Below, piece after piece: positions 7,747 to 15,813 of a DNA stretch of 38,924 nucleotides. The number at the start of each line of letters is the position of its first letter. Positions within the stretch are counted from its first letter, which is position 1. The DNA is taken from assembly GCA_012838125.1 (NCBI GenBank), contig DUPW01000117.1:1-38924 (forward strand), given 5' to 3'. The stretch comes from Papillibacter sp. (GTDB lineage Bacteria; Bacillota; Clostridia; Oscillospirales; Oscillospiraceae). A program made the position numbers and the translations under genes. The notes under the pieces are model-generated. The model had not been told where the DNA came from. It made no database searches and worked only from the letters and a program-made list of their open reading frames with translations.

Positions 7747-10575
7747 TTAGAGGGGATTGGCCTTGATAAGCTCCAGCTCCTCATCGAAGTCACTGCCGAG
7801 GAAGTACTTCGGCGGGGTGAGGTCCTCACCGCGCTGCTTCGCCTCATAAGCGGCTTTGACCTTATCCGGCGTGGCCGGCAGCTCATAGATACGGACGCCG
7901 CAGGCGTTGTTGATGGCGTTGATGACCGCCATGTGGCCGGAGGACTGGTAGCACTCGGAGCAGCCGCAGGAGCCGTGAGGTCCGGCATTGCGCGGCGTTT
8001 CCACGAAGACGAGGTTGATGTCGTCCGGAATCATGTCGATGGTGGGGATACCGCAGCCGGCCATGTTGCCGTGCTTATCCTGCGCATCGTAGTTTTCGCT
8101 TAGAGCGAAGCCGATGCTGTGGGACAGGCCACCGTAAGCCTGGCCTTCAACGGCCAGTCTGTTGCCGATGACGCCCACATCGGAGACGCAGGTGTAGCGG
8201 AGAACCTGAACTTTACCGGTGTTGACATCCACTTCCACTTGGGCGACGTTGACGCAGTACATAAAGTCGGGGTTCTTTTCGCCTTCGCCGGTGTTCGGAT
8301 CCAGTCCGGGAGGCAGGCCGATGTTGAACTGGTCGTAATGACCGAAGTGCTTCGTGGGGATGCCTTCAGCGACCATTTCGTCGTAGGTGCGGAATGTGCC
8401 GTCCGGCTTGCGCATGGCGTCCATGAGCTTCTTGGCCGCATCAAGGGTGGCGTTGCCTACCATGTAGTGGCTGCGGCTGGCGGCGGCAAGACCGGAGTCG
8501 GGGCACTTAAGCGTATCGTTCATGACGAGGCGAACCTGCTCAGGCTTGATGCCCAGAGGCTCTAAGGCCTTCACAGCGTGGGTCAGGGAGCCGATATCGC
8601 CGCCCTGGCCGACGTCCTCCCACGTATTGTAGAAGGTGACGGAGCCGTCCGGATTGAGCTCAAGGGCCACGTCAGACTGGTCGAACATGCCGATGGTGAT
8701 GAGGAAGCCGCCGAGGCTGATGCCGACGCCCACATGGCGGCCTTCGGCCTTCGCCTTCTCCGCTTCGGCTTTGTACTCGTCATAGAAGGGTTTTGCCTTC
8801 TCAAGGAGATCCACATAGGGATACGCGTGGTACGGGCGGTTGTTGATGGTGAGGTCGCCCGGACGGGCTGCGTTGATATAACGGAACTCCCACGGGTCGA
8901 TGCCGGCCTTTTCGGCGAGCATATCCATGAGGGCTTCCGTGGTGGTGTAAATCTGCGGGGCGCCGAATCCGCGGTACGCGGTGTTGAAAGCGTGGTTCGT
9001 GGCAACGCCGCGGGCAAGGGCGCGGATGTTGGGCACGTTGTAGCCGTGGAAGCCGACGGAGACGAGGTTGTTGAAGATGAGGCCGGCCACAACGGCATAG
9101 GCGCCGTGGTCAAGGCCCACGTCGTACTCGGCGGCGATAATCTTGCCGTTTTCGTCACAGGCGAGGCGGCCGTTGGAGTAGGTGGCCGAACGTTTGCCGG
9201 TGGTGTGGTTAAACTCGTCATAGGAAAGCGTCAGGGTGACGGGCATATTCAGGTTCTGAACGGCCGTCACGGCGACGCAGCACATGTTGGGGGTGGTGGA
9301 GTAACCGAAGGAGCCGCCCACGGGGTTCATAATCATGCGGATTTCTTCCTTCGGGATACCGCAGGCCACGGAGATGACGTCGAGGTTCTCTCCCAGGGAC
9401 TGGCTCTTGCACTGGATAGTCATCATGCCGTCCGCGCCGATGTAAGCCTGAAGAACGTCCGGCTCGATGGGCAGGTGCGGCTCGTGCTGGGAGTGGAAGC
9501 TGCCTTCCACCTTGAAGGGAGCGTCGTCGATAAGGGAAGCGATGTCCTCTTCGCCCTTAAAGACGGGCTGCTCCATGTAGAAGTTGGGCAGTGTTTTGTG
9601 AAGCTGGATGGCATTGGGCGCAACAGCTTCCGGCAAAGTGAGATAAGCGGGGAGAATCTCAAGATTCTGCTTCACTTTCTTCGCAGCGGCCCGGGCATTC
9701 TCTTCCGTATCGGCGGCCACAACAGCCACAACGTCACCGCGGCGGCAGATTTTCTCGCCGGCGATAACGGGGAAGTCCGTGGCACCGACGCCCTTCTGGC
9801 GCGGCGCATGGGCCGGGGCGGCCATGTTGTTCGTGCCTTTGACGTCTTTCGCCGTCAGCACCTTGAAGACGCCGGGCATCTTCTCGGCTTCGGAGACGTC
9901 GATGTCGATAATCTTCGCATGGTGCACCGTGGAGAGAACAAGGGCGAGATGGGCTGTGCCTTCCGGCATCTTGAGCTTGAGGTCATCGCCGTAGTCGCAC
10001 AGGCCGGTGACCTTCGCCAGAGCTGTGGGACGCGGGTGACGGGAGCCGTAGATGTCCTCACCTTCACCTTTGTAGGTGATGTCATCCATGGTGGCTTCGC
10101 CGCGCATGACCTTGGCCGCCTCCATGACGGCGTCCACGATGGGCTTATAGCCGGTGCAGCGGCAGACGTTTTTGTGCTTCTTAAACCACGCGCGCACGTC
10201 CTGACGGGACGGGTTCGGGTTTTCCTGCAGGAGTTTATAGGCGGAAACGATGAATCCGGGGGAGCAGAATCCGCACTGCACGCCGCCGTAGGTGATCCAC
10301 GCCTGCTGCAGCGGATGCAGGTGCTGCGGGGAGCCGACGCCTTCGATGGTGATGATGTCGCTGTATTCCTTCACGTTCTTCATCTTGCGTGTGCAGGCCC
10401 GAATGACTTCGCCGTTTAAAATGACGGAGCAGGCGCCGCAGACGCCGATGCCGCAGCCGATTTTCACGCCCGTGAGACCCATGCGGCGGAGGACAACGGC
10501 AAGGTTGTCCTTCTCAAGGTCACAGACGACAAACCGCTCGACACCGTTGATAGTCAAGCTAAGCCGAGTTACCAT
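7747..10575 (-). CDS. Molybdenum-dependent aldehyde oxidoreductase / xanthine dehydrogenase family protein
   Basis: A 942-aa molybdenum hydroxylase with both [2Fe-2S] domains and the molybdopterin domains in one chain and no FAD domain, like D. gigas Mop (about 907 aa). The plant-ferredoxin cluster is C41, C46, C49, C61; the second cluster is C101, C104, C138, C140. These are offset by one from the Mop numbering I recall. Later come GGSFGYST, YRGFGAPQ and the C-terminal GSCGCSECYQSSGH, where E874 is the expected catalytic glutamate. The segment before that glutamate is unusually Cys-rich (CGCSEC), unlike typical GVGE. It oxidises an aldehyde or heterocycle with water as oxygen donor; the substrate is not predictable. 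The ATG at 10575 has GAGAGG seven bases upstream and is preferred to the upstream start at 10596. A strong promoter and structured leader precede it. Confidence 0.9.
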   Translation of the reverse strand: MVTRLSLTINGVERFVVCDLEKDNLAVVLRRMGLTGVKIGCGIGVCGACSVILNGEVIRACTRKMKNVKEYSDIITIEGVGSPQHLHPLQQAWITYGGVQCGFCSPGFIVSAYKLLQENPNPSRQDVRAWFKKHKNVCRCTGYKPIVDAVMEAAKVMRGEATMDDITYKGEGEDIYGSRHPRPTALAKVTGLCDYGDDLKLKMPEGTAHLALVLSTVHHAKIIDIDVSEAEKMPGVFKVLTAKDVKGTNNMAAPAHAPRQKGVGATDFPVIAGEKICRRGDVVAVVAADTEENARAAAKKVKQNLEILPAYLTLPEAVAPNAIQLHKTLPNFYMEQPVFKGEEDIASLIDDAPFKVEGSFHSQHEPHLPIEPDVLQAYIGADGMMTIQCKSQSLGENLDVISVACGIPKEEIRMIMNPVGGSFGYSTTPNMCCVAVTAVQNLNMPVTLTLSYDEFNHTTGKRSATYSNGRLACDENGKIIAAEYDVGLDHGAYAVVAGLIFNNLVSVGFHGYNVPNIRALARGVATNHAFNTAYRGFGAPQIYTTTEALMDMLAEKAGIDPWEFRYINAARPGDLTINNRPYHAYPYVDLLEKAKPFYDEYKAEAEKAKAEGRHVGVGISLGGFLITIGMFDQSDVALELNPDGSVTFYNTWEDVGQGGDIGSLTHAVKALEPLGIKPEQVRLVMNDTLKCPDSGLAAASRSHYMVGNATLDAAKKLMDAMRKPDGTFRTYDEMVAEGIPTKHFGHYDQFNIGLPPGLDPNTGEGEKNPDFMYCVNVAQVEVDVNTGKVQVLRYTCVSDVGVIGNRLAVEGQAYGGLSHSIGFALSENYDAQDKHGNMAGCGIPTIDMIPDDINLVFVETPRNAGPHGSCGCSECYQSSGHMAVINAINNACGVRIYELPATPDKVKAAYEAKQRGEDLTPPKYFLGSDFDEELELIKANPL

Positions 10576-10609
10576 AATACTACCTCTCACTTCCACTCAA
10601 TATTCTTGC

Positions 10610-10674
10610 GGGTGTAAGACAAACCCACCGCCAAAAGGCACAGGCCCTTGGCGCTGAACCTGCCTTAAGCACCC
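10610..10674 (-). promoter_or_regulatory. Structured leader RNA upstream of the hydroxylase gene, candidate cis-regulator
   Basis: In the minus-strand transcript a 9-bp stem (10629-10637 with 10645-10653, two G-U pairs, 7-base loop) is enclosed by GGGUG/CACCC pairing (10670-10674 with 10610-10614). The two G-U pairs mean the stem is intact only in the minus-strand RNA. It sits 35 nt or more before the hydroxylase start. It does not obviously match the Moco riboswitch as I remember it. Confidence 0.4.
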
Positions 10675-10709
10675 AATACCCGAAGCATGCGCCTTTTCCG
10701 CACACACTT

Positions 10710-10725
10710 CGTTTATTTTTAAACG
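10710..10725. promoter_or_regulatory. Palindrome over the hydroxylase operon transcription start, candidate operator
   Basis: CGTTTA (10710-10715), four T, TAAACG (10720-10725): a perfect 6-bp inverted repeat abutting the -10 box and covering the predicted start. This is where a repressor would block the operon; no dedicated regulator gene lies in the cluster. Confidence 0.4.
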
Positions 10726-10754
10726 ATATTATCAGAGATTGCGCAAATTGTAAA
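10726..10754 (-). promoter_or_regulatory. Promoter of the molybdenum hydroxylase operon
   Basis: Minus-strand -35 TTTACA (10749-10754), 17-bp spacer, -10 TAATAT (10726-10731) preceded by TGA, giving an extended -10. The start is expected near 10719, leaving a leader of about 145 nt. Confidence 0.65.
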
Positions 10755-10989
10755 TGGTGAGCTTGTGTATGCCGCAAAGGGAAAATACCTAAAAAATACC
10801 TCGTGTAAATACATAAATTGCTGTATTCATCCCCCGCCGGCCTCAGAAACCTGCCCAAAAACTGACCCGGACAGCAGGGCAAAAGCACCAAAACTTTCGG
10901 CAGATTTTTCTTCAGACCCCGGCCGTTTTTCGGCGGCAGCACCCATATATTCAGCGGAATTTACAAAAGAATTGGTTGTTTTCCCGCCT

Positions 10990-12111
10990 TTAACCGCCGT
11001 TTTCCGGTCCCTTCGGGAGCACGATGCCGTAATCTTCCCGCAGGCGGTGCGCGATTTCCAGCGCGGCGCCGATGCGGCGGCGGGCGCCGGAAAGGGCTTC
11101 GGGGTTATCACGAAAGCGCTCGGTGACGTGCCGGAGGGTTTCTTCCAGCGGCACGATTTTGTCCTCCCGAACCAGCTTGTCCGCCAGATAGAGAAGGGCC
11201 GCCTCGTCCGGAGAAAAGGGGAGGTCTTCCGGTCTGTCCATGTGCAGGGCGATGGGGACGGCCACGTCCGGATAACCACGAGCGAGCAGGTGTTTTGCCG
11301 CCGCCTCGGCGTGGCTCGGCTCATGGCGCAGCATGTCGTGCAAAAGCGCCGCGGCGGATAGGAGGTTTTCGTCAATGGTGACGCCCCGGGCGTTTAACTG
11401 CCGCGCTAAATCAAGAGCCACGGTTAAAACGGCTCGGCTGTGGCGCAGAACGCGCTCCGGCGTACCCGCCTCCTTCAGCAGGGCAAGGCACTGCCCTTTT
11501 GTGGGATACGTCGGCAGGCTGAGGTAACGAAGAAGCGACCCATAGTCTTGCGGTGTGTCCATATCCAGCAGTGCGCCCCGGTCGGGAACGTCTACTGTGA
11601 CGGATGGGTAGGAGGACAGGTATCCCTGCATCCCATTGGGGCCTGTGTAGTTTTGAATGTCCCGTACAAAGGCCGTGGGAATGAGGGGCGGGTGGCCCCG
11701 TGTGCCGGCGTAGACAGGGCAGACAAGCGCAGGGGACTCAAGGCGCTCGTATGCCTTTTGCACCATCATCAGCGTCTCCGTCGAGACGGCGCAGCAGTCT
11801 ACGGGGAGAAGGAAAAAGGCGTCAGTGTCCGGCGGCAGGGCGGAGACGCCGGCCTGCACGGAGGTGAACATTCCCTCCTGATACCGCTCGTTGTACACGG
11901 CGCTCTCACGGGGAAGGGCAAGGCGCCCAAGCTCCGCCTCCACCGCCTTGCGCCGGTGGCCGGTGACCACGAGGGTGCAGTCTGCATTGGCAGCGCGGCC
12001 GAGGTGCAGCGCCCGCTCAAGGGCGGTTTTACCGCCCACGGGCAAAAGGGGCTTTGATACGCCCATGCGGCTGGACAGGCCCGCCGCTAAAATCACAAGT
12101 GCTGTTTTCAT
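10990..12111 (-). CDS. MobA-like NTP transferase fused to an HD domain (DVU_1551 type)
   Basis: A 373-aa two-domain protein. Residues 1 to about 195 are a molybdenum cofactor nucleotidyltransferase (MobA/MocA-like): LAAGLSSRMGVSKPLLPVGG is the nucleotide-binding signature and LLPVDCCAVS the metal-binding region. Residues about 215-373 form an HD-type domain with LLSAAALLHDMLRHEPSHAEAA. MocA-type enzymes attach CMP to molybdopterin for the XdhC-dependent hydroxylases, so making the dinucleotide cofactor is the likely job; the HD domain could be a hydrolase acting on nucleotides. The ATG at 12111 has GGAGG seven bases upstream; the frame extends to 12168 without a good start. It precedes the hydroxylase by 414 bp on the same strand, a gap holding the main operon promoter. 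Confidence 0.87.
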   Translation of the reverse strand: MKTALVILAAGLSSRMGVSKPLLPVGGKTALERALHLGRAANADCTLVVTGHRRKAVEAELGRLALPRESAVYNERYQEGMFTSVQAGVSALPPDTDAFFLLPVDCCAVSTETLMMVQKAYERLESPALVCPVYAGTRGHPPLIPTAFVRDIQNYTGPNGMQGYLSSYPSVTVDVPDRGALLDMDTPQDYGSLLRYLSLPTYPTKGQCLALLKEAGTPERVLRHSRAVLTVALDLARQLNARGVTIDENLLSAAALLHDMLRHEPSHAEAAAKHLLARGYPDVAVPIALHMDRPEDLPFSPDEAALLYLADKLVREDKIVPLEETLRHVTERFRDNPEALSGARRRIGAALEIAHRLREDYGIVLPKGPENGG

Positions 12112-12179
12112 GGGTGCCTCCTTGCCATGGTGCCGCCGCCAGATAGCATATACGCCAGGGGGAATCATACCGCCGCCCT

Positions 12180-15100
12180 TTACTTCGATTTAAGGAGCAG
12201 GACGCGGTAGAGTACCGCGGCCATTTCCGCCCGGGAGATGGAGCTGCGGGGATTGAGCTTTCCATTAGAGCCGTTAATCACGCCGGCGGAGACGAGGGCC
12301 TGGGCGGCCTCCACGGCGTAGTCGGCGATTTTATCGGCGTCACTAAACTGGGAGAGGGTGCCCTTCCGTGCCGGCAGCGTGACGCCCAGAGCGTCAGCAG
12401 TTTTTTTGAGGATGACCATGGCGTCCTGCCTTGAGAGGGCGGCGTTGGGGTGGAATCTCCCGCCGTGTCCTGTCCCTCCACGATGCCGAGGGCTTTCGCG
12501 GCGATGACGGCGGCGTAATAGTAGTCACTCGGATACACGTCCGGGAAGGTGGCGGTTCCGCCGGAGAGCTGGAAGGCGCGCGCCACCATCAGGACGAAAT
12601 CGGCGCGGGTGATGGATTTTTCAGGATTAAACTTCCCGTTGCCCGAACCGAGGACGACACCTAAATCCGCTAAGAAGGCGATGGGGTCAGCGGCCCACGG
12701 GTAGTTTCCGATGTCGTTAAAGGGGGCGGTGGAGCCCACGTAAATCGTGAGGTGGCCGGCGTAAGCCGTCCCGTCTGCGCTGTAGGCGTCAAAGGAGATG
12801 AAGACGGTGCCGGAGCCGAAGTTGGACACTGGAACGAAGGCCACGCTGGAGAGAGCCGGCGTGCCGGAGAGCAGGTAGCGGGTCGTTTCGCTCACCAGTG
12901 TGCCCGGGGAGGAGGGGGAGACGTAGCCGGTGCAGAGCCGCCCTTCGTACTGGGAGGGCGGGTTAAAGCGCACGCCGGCGAGGGGCTGCCCCGTGACCCG
13001 CAGGAAGGCGGCCCGGAAGGCGTCCGGATTCATGGCCATGGGCGCCCCGGGCTGGGCGTTGGCGGAAAGGCGAATATAGGTGCGCCCGAACTCCTCCCCG
13101 CGGCCCACGAGGAATTTCAGTTTCCCCGTATAGCTCGTGCCCGTCTGGGACGTGGCGGTGAAGGTGACGTCAAAGGTGCCGCTTAAGTTTGCCGCAGGCA
13201 CGAAATAGAGATCGGAAATGGACGGGGAGTCATTCGTCATGTACTTCGTGCTGGATTTGACAGCCGTCCCCTTCCCGGTGGCGGGGTTAAAGGACTCGTA
13301 CAGCGTTCCCACTGTTTTCGCCGGCGGGGTAAAGGTGACGTAAGAGAGAAGGGAGCCTGTTGCCGCCGTGAAGGCGGAGGAAAAATCGGCGGCGTCTAGA
13401 CGCACATAGCCGTTTGTATTCACGGAATAGGAGACGTTGCCCCCTTCGCTTTCCACAACGAATACCACGAGTTTGCCGTAAAACCCATCGTTTTTATCGG
13501 AGCGGGCGTAGTAGTGATAGGTGACGCTGCCCGTAAACTCGCTGTTGGGCACGAAGGTGCTGCGGGAGAGAAGCGGGGATGCGTACAGGTACAGGCGCGT
13601 TCCCGTGGTGACGACGGAACCGTACTGGCCCGGCGCGATGTAGCCGGTGTAGAGGCGGGCGCTGGTGGAGGTACTTGTAAACTGGATGCTCTCAAGCTCC
13701 TTGCCCGTGGCGGTTTTAAACGCGGAGCGGAACATTTCGGCGTCCAGATCCAGGGGGGCGTTTTTGTCCGCCACGAGGACGACGGTGCCGGCGGCGTTGC
13801 GATTGACCACCACGGTGATATTGCCCGAAACCCGCACGCCGTCTTCGCTAAAGGCGGTGTAGGTGAAGGTGCAGGAGCCGTAGTAATCGGCGGCGGGAAC
13901 AAAGGTGACCGACGCCAAGGAGGGCGAGCGCCCGTAGTAATACTTCGCAGACGATGTGACGGACGTGCCTGTTTTCTTCAGGAGGTTGTAATTGTAGTAG
14001 AGCGCGCCCTGTTCCTTTGCGGGCAGGGTGAAGGTGACGTAGGAGAGATAGGTGCCCGTTGCCGCAAAGAGCGCCGCGCGGAAATCGTCCACCCGGAAGG
14101 TTATCGGAACCCCCGTATCCGTGTGATAGAGAAGGTTCTGCCCTTCGGAGAAGGGGACGGTGTAAAGGGCGGGGGCAGCCCAGTCGGCCGATTTAATGAC
14201 ACGGTCGGCCGTCAGCGTCCAGCCGAAGGTGATGGAGTCGCTTTTGGAGGTGCTGTTTGAGGCGATGCGCAGCTGACCTACGTAGCTGAAGGGGATGATG
14301 GCGCCGACTCTGAGGGCCGTTTCCGCGTTAATGGCGGGATAGGAATTGTCCTCCGCCTTTGGCAGGGCCTCCGCGAGGTAGAGATATCCGTCCTTCGTGG
14401 GGGGAATCTGGGTGATTTTCAGATAGGTGGGCAGGATGGGGTTTTGTGTTTCTGTAACGATTCTGTACTTAAGGTGGGCCGAGGACACAGTGTGGACGCC
14501 GCCCTTGCCGAGGGAGTCGGAACTTTGGTAATTTTCCAGCTCCAGCGCCACGGAGTGGACTGTTATAGAGCCGGCGGTGACGGCGGTTTTGCCGCCCGCC
14601 GTTTGCACCAGCCAAGTGAAGTTAGCGGTGCCGCTCACTGTGGCGTTAAACTCAAGAAAGGGGATGTCGCTTGCCGCTATGGTAGCGGCGGTGCCGGTGC
14701 GCATGGCGTTTCCCTTAAACAGCCACGTTCCGGTGGAGGTCTTCTGGGGCGTGAAGACGACATAATCGATGGGGATGTTATACAGCTCGCACTGTTTTGC
14801 GAAATCCTCCAGCGTGAAGGTGAAAATCCGCTCCTTCGTCATGTCCAGCTGGATGGGGCCGGTGGTATACGGGGCGGTGTAGGAAGAGATAGTGAGGGTG
14901 GCGACGCTGCCGACGGGCGTGTCCGTGTCGCCCCCGGCGTAGGCCGTTACGTCAAAGGAGACGACGCCCGTCTCCCCGGCGGTGAAGGTGAGCTGTTCCG
15001 CGTCGAGGGCGGAAAGGGGTATCGCCGTTCCGAAGGTATAGGAACTGTTGCCAAGCCGGAGCTCGCCGAAAATGGGGTTGGAGCCGTGGATGGCAATGTG

Positions 15101-15685
15101 CGTGAGCGGCTGCCCGTCGTTTTGGTTGTAAAGTTTGCGGATGGGCAGCGCCGGGATGGGATTTGTCGTCCCCGTGGGGACGGAGACGTTGGCATTGCCA
15201 AAGAAGGTGGCGGCGATTGGGTCTGCGCGCCGGACGTAAAGGCGGTAAGTGATGACGCGCTTGGCGTCGGTGGCGCTGTCCTCTTTCCGGCGGTATGTAA
15301 TGCGCAGTTCCGCATAGGAGGATTCGTCGCCGATTATGGCGATGCCGGGCGTGTAGGAGACGACGTCCTTAAAGTCGGATGAGAAACTCGGCGAAAGATC
15401 TTTGCTGAAATCGATTTCCGTGCCGGCATAGCTATTGGCCACGGTGAAGATGACATCATTGCCCTGTATGGCGCCATCGTGTGCCTCGCCGTGGTAGAGG
15501 GACACCAGCACGTTATCCCCCGCCGCAGCGGCAACAGGCGCCACAGTGATAAGCAGCAGCACCGTCATCAACAGGGACAGGCACCTCACCCCGCCTCTTT
15601 TCAGGACGGACGGGCGCAGGCGCGTGCGGACAACGGATAGAGCAAAGCCGCGTAAGGGCGTTAAGTTTTTAGTGTGTCTTTTCAC
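12180..15685 (-). CDS. Secreted S-layer homology (SLH) domain protein, frameshifted near its 3' end
   Basis: A large cell-surface protein of about 1168 aa if the frame is restored. Residues 35-54 are a hydrophobic signal segment ending VAPVAAAA. A long beta-rich ectodomain follows, with four tandem modules of about 119 residues from roughly 508 to 983 (each with AF..ATG..L..V.F..P and a Tyr/Thr-rich strand set), then SLH repeats (FNDIGNYPWAADPIAFLADLGVVLGSG; FPDVYPSDYYYAAVIAAKALGIVEG). The frame then shifts at 12459-12461 and runs into nonsense, stopping at 12278, while the third SLH repeat (FSDADKIADYAVEAAQALVSAGVI) continues in another frame to 12180. A GTG at 15685 has GGAGG at 7 nt; the ATG at 15691 is too close. 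SLH domains bind pyruvylated wall polymers. The ectodomain function is unknown. Confidence 0.8.
12459..12461 (-). other. One-base frameshift between SLH repeats 2 and 3
   Basis: One G must be added to the GGG run on the minus strand for GIVEGQDTAG to continue as RFHPNAALSRQDAMVIL, the normal SLH sequence. A homopolymer read error or a recent natural frameshift would look the same. Confidence 0.75.
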
Positions 15686-15765
15686 GGTCATGCCTCCGAA
15701 AATTGTGTTATGATGGACTCTTTTCATTCTACTATACATTTATCGGATATAAAAGCCTCGGCATG

Positions 15766-15801
15766 AAAAAACAGGCACATCGAAAGGATGTGCCTGTTTT
15801 T
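15766..15801 (-). terminator. Intrinsic terminator of the Zn/Cd ATPase gene
   Basis: CAGGCACATC (15772-15781) pairs with GATGTGCCTG (15787-15796) around a 5-base loop and, read on the minus strand, is followed by six T. The plus side also has five T, so it could act in both directions. Confidence 0.9.
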
Positions 15802-15813
15802 ACCAATATTCGC

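Noticed and set aside
8578..10419. A 613-codon open frame on the plus strand inside the hydroxylase gene
   Set aside because: It is the antisense shadow of a GC-rich gene; its composition is low-complexity Gly/Val/His/Asp and it has no recognisable domain.
10610..10674. Hydroxylase leader as a classical Moco riboswitch
   Set aside because: The position is right but the conserved GC-rich blocks I remember from the moaA leader are not present; left as an unnamed structured leader.
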